From positions 1-7,745 of the forward strand of contig DATLBY010000394.1 in assembly GCA_035526665.1 (NCBI GenBank): 7,745 bases of DNA. Direction: 5' to 3'. The notes below the pieces were generated by a model that did not search any database, had not been told where the DNA came from, and saw nothing but the letters and a program-made list of their open reading frames with translations. A program made the translations under genes and the position numbers. Numbering within the stretch: the stretch's first letter is position 1; each line of letters begins with the position of its first letter. Source of the DNA: DATLBY01 sp035526665 (lineage in GTDB: Bacteria; Acidobacteriota; Terriglobia; Bryobacterales; Bryobacteraceae). Below are positions 1-6,589 of this stretch, piece after piece.

Positions 1-1405
1 CGGCGATGGGATAAACCAGAAGCAGGAACGCCTGAACGCGTCCCACGGAACTGTTCCTCCAGGACTGCGCGGGGTCGACGGGTCTCGGATTCCGGACAGA
101 AAAAATGTTGCCGATCGCCAGCAGATAGAGCGTCAGCACAACGGCCACGCAGAAGGCTTCACCCACCATCGCGGCCGAGATCGGCATTTGAAGCAGAGCG
201 CACACGGCGGCCACAATCGAGATCTCGAGAAGGACGAAAAATGCGGCCGCGATGTTCTTGGCCGCCAGGACAACCGTCATTTTCACCGGCAGGAGAAAAT
301 ACACTTGGGCGGCGCTCCGGTCAAAGCCGAAAGAGTTCCAAAAACAGACCTCCCCGAGCAGCATAAGAGCGTACACGCTGACCAGCGTGAGATAGTTTGA
401 GGCGATCGCCGATTCCGGCGCTTTGCCCTGAAAAGCCAGCGGAAGCCAGATAATGAGTCCGAAGGAGAATCCCATCAGGAACACCAGCCGGAAACGCGCC
501 GAGCGTGACAGGAAGCGAACCTCCTTCTCAATCAGGGCTCCCAACGGATCCGGAAACAGGATGGACGGCAGCCGCGGCAGCCTCTCAAAAATGCCGCCCC
601 GGGATCCCGGGTGCGCAACAACAGCCTGGTGGGCGGACGCATCGAAGCGCAGACCACGCGCAAATTGCCACCTTCCAAAGTAAAACGAGGCCACGGTCCA
701 GAATGCCAGCACCGCAACCGCGCTTAGCTCTCCGCGTCCGGAGGCCAGCCGGGCCGCCGCCGTCCACGGCCACAACATATGAGGATCCCTCGCGGAAAGC
801 TTCTGGAGCACGCTGCCGGAACCGCGCGAGAGGAGTAGCTGGGGAAGCGCCGCCGTTAGCACCAGCAGGAATACCATCAGTTCCCGGATTCGCTTGCGCG
901 CCAGCAGTCGGGTAAGCAGATCCCGGATGCCGGTGGACAGGAAAAGGTTGAACAGGATAAACGGCAGCAGAGCCGGCACGCCCCACCACGGCGTCGCCGG
1001 ATTGCGCAGCAGTCCCACCGCCAGGCCGGCCATGATGAGCAGGATCTCGGCGCAGCTGGTGATTCTCAGGAGCACTTCCAAGCTGAATAACTCTCCATGC
1101 GGTATCGGATACACCATGAGGCGCCGGATATCGAGAGACATTCCAGTGCTCACCATGAGGATCGGCAGCGCCTGCCAGTAAACCGTGACCAGCAGGAGGC
1201 CGATGGGAAGCAGTTGCCGCAAGATCGGCGTCGCCGAGGGATCGGCCGCCACCAGATAGATGGAGATTGCGCCCATGAGCCATATCCCGTACCAAATCAC
1301 GCCCACCACAATCGCCACCGGCAGGCTCCCGCCGCTGGATCCGGATTGGTGATTGCGAATGGATCTCCACTGCGCCCAGAGAATCGCCGCTGCCTGGTGA
1401 TACAT
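1..1405 (-). CDS. ABC-2-type transporter permease subunit, 3' end beyond window
   Basis: This is the membrane subunit of an ABC exporter; its substrate cannot be told from sequence. The frame opens at the ATG at 1405 and stays open for 468 codons to the window edge, so no stop is seen. The protein alternates hydrophobic spans (about residues 30-52, 63-84, 118-133, 143-158, 176-192, 228-243, 306-324, 338-354, 378-402 and 413-434) with basic loops. The loop EKEVRFLSRSARFR (293-306) resembles the EKE-R-LSR loop common in large permeases of this type in Acidobacteria and Firmicutes. The start follows the ATPase stop with one base between them (TGATATG), and no strong Shine-Dalgarno is visible, so translation is probably coupled to the ATPase. 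The G+C-rich codon use matches the ATPase. A permease call is safe from hydrophobicity and context; the subfamily is inferred. Confidence 0.85.
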   Translation of the reverse strand, partial: MYHQAAAILWAQWRSIRNHQSGSSGGSLPVAIVVGVIWYGIWLMGAISIYLVAADPSATPILRQLLPIGLLLVTVYWQALPILMVSTGMSLDIRRLMVYPIPHGELFSLEVLLRITSCAEILLIMAGLAVGLLRNPATPWWGVPALLPFILFNLFLSTGIRDLLTRLLARKRIRELMVFLLVLTAALPQLLLSRGSGSVLQKLSARDPHMLWPWTAAARLASGRGELSAVAVLAFWTVASFYFGRWQFARGLRFDASAHQAVVAHPGSRGGIFERLPRLPSILFPDPLGALIEKEVRFLSRSARFRLVFLMGFSFGLIIWLPLAFQGKAPESAIASNYLTLVSVYALMLLGEVCFWNSFGFDRSAAQVYFLLPVKMTVVLAAKNIAAAFFVLLEISIVAAVCALLQMPISAAMVGEAFCVAVVLTLYLLAIGNIFSVRNPRPVDPAQSWRNSSVGRVQAFLLLVYPIA

Positions 1406-1406
1406 A

Positions 1407-2165
1407 TCAGAGCCAGTCGAGCGTATCGGCGGTGCGTTCCGCTCCCACCACGCGCACGAACATATCTTCGAGTGTCTCGGAGCCGGAGCGCAGATCGGCC
1501 ATTAGGCCTTCGGTGACGATCTTGCCCTCGTGAATGATGGCCACCCGGTCACACAGTCGTTCCACCACCTCCAGGACGTGCGACGTCAGAAATATCGTGG
1601 CCCCGCGCCGGACCTGGTCGATGAGAATGTCCTTCATCAGGCGCGCTCCGACGGCGTCCACGCCTTCAAACGGCTCGTCCATGAGGAATAACTGCGGCCT
1701 GTGGATGAGCGAGGCGGCCATGGCGACCCGTTTCCGCATGCCTTTGGAGTATTCGCCGATGAGCTTCCGCCGGCTCCCATCCAGCTCGAAGAGCTCCATC
1801 AGTTCGCCGGCGCGCTCCCGCGCTGTCGCGCGCGGCAGGCGATACATTCGTCCGACGAATTCCACAAATTCAGAGCCGGTGAGATGATCGAAGAGCAGCG
1901 ACTCATCCGGCACCAGCCCGATTTGCCCCTTGATGGCCACATCGTTCTCCGGCATGGAGAGGCCCAGCAATTCGATACTGCCGGAGGTCGGCGGAGCCAG
2001 CCCCATCAGCATCCGGATGGTCGTGGTTTTACCTGCTCCGTTGGGGCCTAGAAAGCCGAAGAACGAGCCGGCGGGCACAGTCAGGTTCAAACCATCCACT
2101 GCCGCCTTGGTCCCATAAACTTTCCGGAGGTCACGGACAGCAATCGCGGCCGGCGCATCGCTCAT
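1407..2165 (-). CDS. ABC transporter ATP-binding protein
   Basis: This is the cytoplasmic ATPase that powers the adjacent permease. All nucleotide-binding motifs are visible (numbered from a GTG at 2171): Walker A GPNGAGKTT at 42-50, a Q-loop region reading VPDE with Asp in place of Gln at 87-90, signature YSKGMRKRV at 141-149, Walker B LFLMDEP at 161-167, and the H-loop histidine in TSHVLE at 198. Asp or Glu at the Q-loop and YSKGM for LSGGQ are usual in the CcmA/NatA/drug-exporter group, so the enzyme should be active. About 250 residues is normal. I prefer the ATG at 2165 over the GTG at 2171, because GAAGAG sits five bases before it. The substrate is unknown; multidrug, lipid or Na+ export are all possible. 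It is probably transcribed with the permease. Confidence 0.95.
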   Translation of the reverse strand: MSDAPAAIAVRDLRKVYGTKAAVDGLNLTVPAGSFFGFLGPNGAGKTTTIRMLMGLAPPTSGSIELLGLSMPENDVAIKGQIGLVPDESLLFDHLTGSEFVEFVGRMYRLPRATARERAGELMELFELDGSRRKLIGEYSKGMRKRVAMAASLIHRPQLFLMDEPFEGVDAVGARLMKDILIDQVRRGATIFLTSHVLEVVERLCDRVAIIHEGKIVTEGLMADLRSGSETLEDMFVRVVGAERTADTLDWL

Positions 2166-2231
2166 GTTCACTCTTCATGGTACTTCGAGGCGCGGCTGGG
2201 AAACGGTGAGAATGGGCACGCCCTTCCATCC

Positions 2232-2432
2232 TCACAACTCCGTCGAACGCCCAGCCTGATGATCACGAAGCGCGCGGTCTCTGATACCAGACAATTTGCC
2301 GCTCTTCGAGTCGGATTCGATCTGGCGGTCCCAGACCTCGGCAGTGTAGCGCTCAAACCACTCGCGAAAAACTCTCAGTTCATTGGGGTCCAACTTGGCG
2401 ATTTGTTTTTCCAATTGCTCAACGCGGCTCAT
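2232..2432 (-). CDS. Small antitoxin-like protein, apparently without its toxin
   Basis: This 66-residue hydrophilic protein is probably a helical antitoxin-like component. It starts MSRVEQLEKQIAKL, has the central block FREWFERYTAEVWDRQIE, and ends DHQAGRSTEL. From memory this matches a widespread family of small proteins (LPPEEL..FR.WF..FDA..WDRQ, then GKL..LA..AL..H.AGR..EL) usually encoded just before a RelE/ParE-like toxin. A weak TAGG lies seven bases before the ATG. The next 60 bases on the same strand hold only a 32-codon frame (2229 downward) with no resemblance to a toxin, and the ABC ATPase follows. It therefore looks like an orphan or the remains of a pair. The family call is recollection and the antitoxin role is inferred. 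Confidence 0.6.
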   Translation of the reverse strand: MSRVEQLEKQIAKLDPNELRVFREWFERYTAEVWDRQIESDSKSGKLSGIRDRALRDHQAGRSTEL

Positions 2433-2736
2433 ACATGCCTAAGTACCGGTGGCATCTGGCCACCATTTTTTCGCTGGAGGCTTTTCTGACTGGCCCAAGC
2501 TTCGATCAATGTTCATTCCACACTAAATTGAACCTCCGCGAAAGCCCTTTCAACGCCCGATCCGTCATCTCACGGATGGAGCGTAAAGGATGGTTTGCCG
2601 GCGCCCGTTGTTCAGGGGACAAGCCAGCTGTACATCGCACTCTGCTGGTAATCGTGTTCTCGCATACTGGAAACATTCAGACGCTTCCTTGTTTTACCCA
2701 CTAACACTCAAATTGGGTTTTTCAGCATCCTGCTAG
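2433..2736. other. Intergenic stretch without a convincing gene
   Basis: A plus-strand frame at 2435-2704 (89 codons) has no recognisable motif, no ribosome-binding site and unconvincing composition, so I do not call it. The stretch holds a small terminator-like hairpin (2448-2471, listed separately) and a short inverted repeat, ATCCGT/ACGGAT, near 2561-2578. It separates the antitoxin-like gene from the ParDE operon, both on the minus strand. The promoter of the antitoxin-like gene should lie at its left edge, but I cannot identify clear -35 and -10 boxes. Confidence 0.4.
2448..2471 (+). terminator. Terminator-like hairpin with T tract
   Basis: GGTGGC (2448-2453), a five-base loop and GCCACC (2459-2464) form a perfect six-pair stem, followed by A and six T. 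It has the shape of a rho-independent terminator for plus-strand transcription, yet no plus-strand gene lies upstream. On the minus strand the same hairpin would sit in the leader of the antitoxin-like gene, about 15 bases before its ATG. It could block antisense transcription, or be chance. Confidence 0.3.
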
Positions 2737-3051
2737 TCAATCTAGGCGTTCTTGCAGTGTGAGAAACGTAGCCAAGTCTCTGGCTCCGTGAACGATGCTG
2801 ACAACCTGAATCGGCTTTGCTTCCCAGACATAGACGACAACGTACGGATAGAGATTCCAGAAGCGGTATTTGCGGCTCAGCAATTCGTCGTGGTAATGAC
2901 CGATGCCTGGGGAACGCCCAAGCGTACTGAATCCATCGTAGAAGCGCTCTCGCAAATTGTGGGCAGCATCAGGGCTGTCCTCGGCGAGATCAAGAAGGAT
3001 ATCTCGAAGATCGTTCTTGGCCGTTGGAGTAAGAACGAAAAAGTTCGTCAC
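2737..3051 (-). CDS. parE: RelE/ParE-family toxin of a type II toxin-antitoxin pair
   Basis: This 104-residue toxin belongs to the RelE/ParE superfamily. ParE members poison DNA gyrase and RelE members cleave mRNA; the sequence favours ParE. It shows the usual helical hairpin (AKNDLRDILLDLAEDSPDAA, 11-30), then SPGIGHYHDELLSRKYRFW (47-65), the beta strands YPYVVVYVW (68-76), and the typical C-terminal IVHGARDLATFL (86-97), close to the ParE pattern V-x-H-x-x-R-D-L. The start is a GTG at 3051 that overlaps the antitoxin stop by four bases (GTGA), the normal coupling of an antitoxin-first operon. Length is normal for the family and nothing suggests damage. The gyrase target is family knowledge, not something seen here. 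Confidence 0.88.
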   Translation of the reverse strand: MTNFFVLTPTAKNDLRDILLDLAEDSPDAAHNLRERFYDGFSTLGRSPGIGHYHDELLSRKYRFWNLYPYVVVYVWEAKPIQVVSIVHGARDLATFLTLQERLD

Positions 3052-3344
3052 TGATTAACAGCTCGCGAACGGCGGCGCTCTTCGATCATCTCACGCAGTT
3101 CTTCAAAGACTGCGTCGCCCTCGAGCAGTTCGCCGCGCTCGGCCTCTGCCGCGCCTTGTTCCAATTTGGCTTTGAGTTGCTGAAATGCCTGATCCCGTTC
3201 CAGCTCGTGGCGCTCAAGGAGGCGCAAGGCTTCGCGAACGACTTCGCTTGTAGTTTGGTAGCGGCCCGACTTTACGCGCGACTGAAGGAATGCATCGAGT
3301 TCCGGGGTGATGGAGACGTTGACGGTGGTGCGGGTGATAGCCAT
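3048..3344 (-). CDS. parD: ParD/CopG-type ribbon-helix-helix antitoxin
   Basis: This 98-residue antitoxin should bind and neutralise the downstream toxin and repress its own operon. The N-terminus TTVNVSITPELDAFLQSRV (6-24) followed by SGRYQTTSEVVREALRLLE (26-44) is a standard ribbon-helix-helix DNA-binding fold of the ParD type. Residues 45-98 are highly charged and helical (ERDQAF, EELREMIEERRRSR), typical of the disordered toxin-wrapping tail. The frame is open from a TTG at 3380, but I choose the ATG at 3344: homology starts there, and the TTG coincides with a TTGACA promoter box. Only a GAGG two bases before the ATG could act as ribosome-binding site. The toxin gene follows with a four-base overlap. 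Confidence 0.85.
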   Translation of the reverse strand: MAITRTTVNVSITPELDAFLQSRVKSGRYQTTSEVVREALRLLERHELERDQAFQQLKAKLEQGAAEAERGELLEGDAVFEELREMIEERRRSRAVNQ

Positions 3345-3351
3345 AGCCTCA

Positions 3352-3380
3352 TCAATACCGCCTTTGGCACATTGTGTCAA
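3352..3380 (-). promoter_or_regulatory. Probable promoter of the parDE operon
   Basis: On the minus strand a perfect TTGACA (3380-3375) is followed after exactly 17 bases by TATTGA (3357-3352), which matches only the first three positions of the -10 consensus. Transcription would start at about 3346, one or two bases before the antitoxin ATG at 3344, giving an almost leaderless message. The -35 and spacing are good and the -10 is weak, so this remains a prediction. Confidence 0.45.
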
Positions 3381-3387
3381 GTGTGCC
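3366..3387. promoter_or_regulatory. Palindromic operator candidate for ParD autorepression
   Basis: GGCACA (3366-3371) and TGTGCC (3382-3387) form a 22-base interrupted palindrome. Inside it lies CACATTGTG (3368-3376), itself a nine-base palindrome. The element covers the TTGACA box of the parDE promoter. ParD-type ribbon-helix-helix proteins bind palindromes of this size in their own promoters, so autorepression is the natural reading. It is inferred from position and symmetry only. Confidence 0.45.
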
Positions 3388-3536
3388 TTGGAGCTTCCAA
3401 GGGCGGCGAATCCCAGCCGTCCCTCCGTTATCCGGGAGTAGAAGCCCAGGCGTCGATCTGGAGGAACCGGACGCGAGATCTGCTGCGAATCCCTCTTGCC
3501 GCCGCAATCCGTTGCCCGGTTCGGGGGTTGTCCGGC

Positions 3537-5069
3537 AGAGCTACCGATCAGGCCGGGAACCAGGAAGCCGTCACTTACCCTTCGGGGTTGAAGGTGACCA
3601 CTTGCTACGATGGAGCCAACCGGCCCAAGAAGGTAGTCAAAGGGGATGCCAGCTCAACGACGCATTATGCCAAGGACATCGTGCAGTATGCCGCGGATGC
3701 GCTAAAAAAGATGCAGACAGGGGCGTCATACGAACGAGCCTGCCTGAATACACGGCTGCAAGTGTCGGCCATTGGAATTGGAAACTCGCTTCACGGGGAT
3801 CTATGCACCCGATCGAACACGGATTTTCTTTTCTTGAAGACGGAGTACCAGACCCCCGGGGTCAACGACAACGATGGGAACCCGGTAAAACAGACAATGG
3901 AAACGCCGAAGAAGCCGTCCATCGGCGGCTGGCTAACGTTGGAGCAAACCCATCAATACGATGGCGTAAACCGTGTTCTGCTGACCACCGAGACGACGGT
4001 GGGAGAGTCGCCGGCGGCAAGTTGGAGCTACAAGAACGGTTATGACCCGTACGGCAACCGCTGGCAGGATACAACCGGCACGACTTCACCGAATCTAACG
4101 GCTCCGTCGGGAGCGGACTGGTTCAGTACGGCAAGCAATCGTTTGGCGAAATCCACCGCTGGGATTTTAGCCCTTGGCGCCTACGATGGTGCTGGGAACC
4201 TGGTGAGCCATCCGGATTTCGGGCAAATGGCCTATGATTCGGAAAACCGGCTCACGAATTGGCAGAACGGCGCCGTGCAATTTCGCTACGATGGACAGGG
4301 GCGGCGGGTGCAGAAGCAGATCGGTTCGCGCATCATCACTTATGTCTACGACGCGGGAGGCCAACTGGCGGCCGAATACGATACGGCGGCGAGTACGAAC
4401 ACCGGCACACAGTACCGTCATGAAGACCAACTGGGGTCCACGCGTTTGGTAACGCAAGCGGGTGCGGTTGTTTCCCGACGAGACTTCTTTCCGTTTGGAG
4501 AAGAGATTCCCGCCAACGTGACCTTCGGCAAACGCAATGACGTCGATGGATACAATCAGCCTACCGGCTTCACACAGCAGTTTACCTCCAAAGAACGAGA
4601 TGCGGAGACGGGGTTGGATTACTTCGGGGCCAGGTACTTCTCGGGGGCGCAGGGGAGGTTTACAAGCCCCGACCTACCCGCCAACTACCTGGTGAGCTTA
4701 CCCCAATCGTGGAACAAGTACATCTACGCTCTCAACAACCCGCTTGCCATCGTTGATCCAGACGGTCAATTTCCTAAGTGGGTTCACGAACAGATCATTG
4801 ATCAGATTTCAGGCTTATCGCCGAACGACAAGGCAGTCCTCAAGGCTGCGAGTGCTGACGCCGATTCTTTCCTGAAGGGTGGCCAAAGTCCAAGTGCTTC
4901 TTTTACCCACGCAATGCTGGATGGGCTGGAATTCAGTAGCGCCCAGACTGACCCTACGAAGGCTGCTCAGTTTGTGGAGAATCAGATACGCAAAGCCATT
5001 GGCATCCAGGCGGCCTACGCAGCGAACCACAGAAATCAGGCGCCGAGTCTTAGCCCCGACGCCTTGTAA
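3537..5069 (+). CDS. Rhs/YD-repeat protein, 5'-truncated, with RHS-associated core
   Basis: This is the C-terminal part of a large YD-repeat (Rhs) protein, whose beta-shell normally encloses a toxic tip. YD-type repeats are visible (YDGANRPKK from 3606, YDPYGNRWQ, YDGAGNLVSHPD, YDSENRLTNWQ, FRYDGQGRRV). The hallmark core follows: HEDQLGSTRLVT, FPFGEEI, then SKERDAETGLDYFGARYFS (inside 4581-4673), and the boundary NNPLAIVDPDGQ (4734-4769). Everything after 4769 is the variable tip. Rhs proteins usually exceed 1,000 residues; here homology starts only near 3537. The left limit given is where similarity begins, not a start codon. The first possible starts are TTG 3588 and ATG 3711, neither with a good ribosome-binding site. 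The frame remains open back to 3156, but that part is antisense to parD. It is probably a decayed 3' remnant, though the sequence kept is intact up to the TAA at 5067-5069. Confidence 0.85.
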   Translation, partial: RATDQAGNQEAVTYPSGLKVTTCYDGANRPKKVVKGDASSTTHYAKDIVQYAADALKKMQTGASYERACLNTRLQVSAIGIGNSLHGDLCTRSNTDFLFLKTEYQTPGVNDNDGNPVKQTMETPKKPSIGGWLTLEQTHQYDGVNRVLLTTETTVGESPAASWSYKNGYDPYGNRWQDTTGTTSPNLTAPSGADWFSTASNRLAKSTAGILALGAYDGAGNLVSHPDFGQMAYDSENRLTNWQNGAVQFRYDGQGRRVQKQIGSRIITYVYDAGGQLAAEYDTAASTNTGTQYRHEDQLGSTRLVTQAGAVVSRRDFFPFGEEIPANVTFGKRNDVDGYNQPTGFTQQFTSKERDAETGLDYFGARYFSGAQGRFTSPDLPANYLVSLPQSWNKYIYALNNPLAIVDPDGQFPKWVHEQIIDQISGLSPNDKAVLKAASADADSFLKGGQSPSASFTHAMLDGLEFSSAQTDPTKAAQFVENQIRKAIGIQAAYAANHRNQAPSLSPDAL

Positions 5070-5072
5070 GCA

Positions 5073-5357
5073 ATGGGGCTGGCGATACACACCGTGACTG
5101 ACAGCGCATCTCGTTTTCACAACGGCGTAAGCTCATATTGGTATGGCGGTCTCAGTTTGATGGATTACTTCCACAGCGCAGCCGAACCCTTGTTCTACTC
5201 TATGGGTGGCGCACAGGACAAGCAGGAAGGTGCACAACGAGCGGAAGTCACCAGTAGGATTATTTTCCAGCCGTCAGCTATCGATCAGGTTGTGAATAAG
5301 ATTCGGCAGTGGTTCCATCTAAAACAGAAGAGTCCTGACGAACCTGACCAGCAATGA
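5073..5357 (+). CDS. Continuation of the Rhs C-terminal tip after an in-frame stop
   Basis: This 94-codon frame is in the same reading frame as the Rhs gene and begins three bases after its TAA (TAA GCA ATG). It carries AIHTVTDSASRFHNG, the continuation expected of the tip fold that starts upstream with WVHEQII and SFTHAMLDGLE. Together the two parts give histidines at codons 4785, 4908, 5088 (in an HxxxD arrangement with the Asp at 5100) and 5118. That arrangement suggests an all-helical, metal-binding domain similar to zinc-dependent phospholipase C/HET-C-like domains seen at Rhs tips; this is inference. No Shine-Dalgarno is seen before the ATG, so separate translation would need reinitiation. 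I read it as a piece of the broken upstream gene rather than an independent gene. Its stop overlaps the next gene by four bases (ATGA). Confidence 0.6.
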   Translation: MGLAIHTVTDSASRFHNGVSSYWYGGLSLMDYFHSAAEPLFYSMGGAQDKQEGAQRAEVTSRIIFQPSAIDQVVNKIRQWFHLKQKSPDEPDQQ

Positions 5358-5671
5358 AACCGTGGCACCTAAGCATCGTATGGGGGCTGAGCTTTACAGC
5401 CGTAATGTTTGCGGCAGCGGCAGGACTGTTCGGACTTTCGGACCACTTGAGTATTCCGGTTATACCGCAGGCCCTTTTTGGTTTGGCTGTGATCGCTGTG
5501 ATTGCCATCTTGCCTGGTTCTCCATTGGGACTCCTAGCTCTCAACATGCATAGTGCCGGGTTCCTAGTGTTAACTGCAATCGGCGATGTGGTGTTCTACA
5601 CTTTCGTCGCTCATAGCGTTCTGGCAAAAAGGGCACGAAGGCAGCATCGAGAGGCGGAGGTGAAAAGTTGA
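5354..5671 (+). CDS. Small three-helix membrane protein, possible immunity or accessory protein
   Basis: I do not recognise the family of this 105-residue integral membrane protein. Three hydrophobic spans are visible, at about 7-28 (IVWGLSFTAVMFAAAAGLFG), 37-54 (ending IAVIAI) and 68-89 (AGFLVLTAIGDVVFYTFVAH). A strongly basic tail follows (KRARRQHREAEVKS), which should lie in the cytoplasm. The ATG at 5354 overlaps the stop of the Rhs tip as ATGA and has no Shine-Dalgarno of its own, so translation appears coupled to the tip. A gene directly downstream of a polymorphic-toxin tip is the usual place for an immunity gene, and membrane immunity proteins are known. That role is purely positional inference. 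The downstream TPR gene starts within its stop codon. Confidence 0.7.
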   Translation: MKPWHLSIVWGLSFTAVMFAAAAGLFGLSDHLSIPVIPQALFGLAVIAVIAILPGSPLGLLALNMHSAGFLVLTAIGDVVFYTFVAHSVLAKRARRQHREAEVKS

Positions 5672-6279
5672 TGCAAAACTTTATGCTATTCCTGGTCGGC
5701 TGCTTTGCTGGTGGTGTCATCTGTACAGCCCAAGATGCAACATGCAATGCTCTCTCGGCACGAGCGAGTCAGGAGTTTCAGGTAAAGAACTTTGCCGCAG
5801 CAGAGCGGGATTTCCGTGAACTAACGAAGGTCGATCGTTCAAATCTGTATGCTCATACCTACTTGGGCCATGCACTCTTCCGCCAGGAAAAGTTCGGCGA
5901 AGCCATTGGTCCTTATGAAAAAGCCAGCGAACTGGAGCGGCTAGGGAAGAAACTCACTGAGGTTGAACACCGTGTACTGGTGGACCAGTTGGTGATGTCC
6001 TACGGCATTGGCGGACAGTTGAAGAAAGCCCATGCTTTACTGGATGAAGCGCTTGGGAAGGACCCGGAGTACCCTTTGAATTACTACAACCAGGCTTGTG
6101 CGTTTGCCGAGGAAGGCGACAAGGCCAAGGCGCTGGCGAATCTCGATCTGGCTTTCCAACGGAAGGCGAACGTCCTGAAGGGTGAGCAGATGCCAGACCC
6201 ACGTGCGGACTCCTCGTTTCAAAAGTACGTTCGTGATTCCGACTTCGTGAATCTCATGAAGAAACTCGGTCGTCAGTAA
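5671..6279 (+). CDS. Secreted TPR-repeat protein
   Basis: This 202-residue protein probably acts outside the cytoplasm as a protein-interaction scaffold. The N-terminus MQNFMLFLVGCFAGGVICTA is hydrophobic and looks like a signal peptide, with cleavage likely after TA (residue 20). TPR-like helix pairs follow at about 27-57, 59-90 (YAHTYLGHALFRQEKFGEAI), 105-132 and 137-165 (YYNQACAFAEEGDKAKALAN). The end, SSFQKYVRDSDFVNLMKKLG, resembles the closing motif of TPR proteins that report residue loss in the last repeat (F..L..DPDF..L). GGAGGTGA at 5656-5663 is a near-perfect ribosome-binding site nine bases from the ATG at 5671. A TTG at 5668 is an alternative start. The ATG overlaps the preceding stop (TGATG), so the membrane protein and this gene form one unit. 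Its partner is unknown. Confidence 0.85.
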   Translation: MQNFMLFLVGCFAGGVICTAQDATCNALSARASQEFQVKNFAAAERDFRELTKVDRSNLYAHTYLGHALFRQEKFGEAIGPYEKASELERLGKKLTEVEHRVLVDQLVMSYGIGGQLKKAHALLDEALGKDPEYPLNYYNQACAFAEEGDKAKALANLDLAFQRKANVLKGEQMPDPRADSSFQKYVRDSDFVNLMKKLGRQ

Positions 6280-6437
6280 CGATGGAAACGGCAGCGGCGA
6301 TCGGATCGATCAGCAAGCCACCAAAACACCACGTCGCTGCACTTCGAGCCGGACAGCGTAGAAAGCAGCTTGCAGGAGATGGATGGTTCTTCATGATGGG
6401 CTTTTGCTCGTCCCAAGGCACATCACGAGCAGGTAGT

Positions 6438-6578
6438 TTACTCCAGGATGTGAAATGTGTACATTTTGCCGAACTGCGATGACACCGCGTTGGTGGTGGA
6501 GGATCCGCCACTTCCTGGCGGCAACAGTCCGTACTCTCCAGCAGCGAGGTTCGCAGGCAGCGTAAGCACGAATTGTCG
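6438..6578 (-). pseudogene. C-terminal fragment of an unidentified minus-strand gene
   Basis: Read on the minus strand, 6578-6441 gives RQFVLTLPANLAAGEYGLLP, then a Gly/Ser-rich turn, then SSQFGKMYTFHILE and a TAA at 6440-6438. This is coherent protein sequence: an amphipathic beta strand, a Gly-Glu-Tyr turn and a final beta strand. It recalls the ends of acidobacterial exported proteins in which xAPGEYxLLPPG precedes GKxYTFxxxE; that comparison is from memory. No start is present, and a TAG at 6581-6579 closes the frame just where IS256-family transposase sequence begins on the other strand (6590). The gene therefore appears to have lost its 5' part through insertion or deletion at about 6579-6590. 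It is convergent with the TPR gene. Confidence 0.5.
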
Positions 6579-6589
6579 CTAGCGTACAG

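Noticed and set aside
585..1370. A long 261-codon minus-strand frame
   Set aside because: It is a shadow in the wrong frame of the membrane permease, which is open from 1405 to the window edge with proper hydrophobic spans.
2435..2704. An 89-codon plus-strand frame in the intergenic stretch
   Set aside because: It has no ribosome-binding site, no known motif and irregular composition.
2696..2718. ACCCA/TGGGT inverted repeat followed by T as a parDE terminator
   Set aside because: The stem is only five pairs with a 13-base loop, and the T run is on the wrong side for minus-strand transcription.
2752..3054. A 100-codon plus-strand frame opposite the toxin
   Set aside because: It mirrors the ParE gene and has no protein-like features of its own.
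3156..5069. A single 637-codon Rhs gene starting at 3156
   Set aside because: The first part is antisense to the clear ParD gene (3048-3344) and has no Rhs character; similarity begins only near 3537.
6406..6430. GCTCGT/ACGAGC inverted repeat between convergent genes
   Set aside because: Six pairs around a 13-base loop without a following T tract on either strand is not enough to call a terminator.
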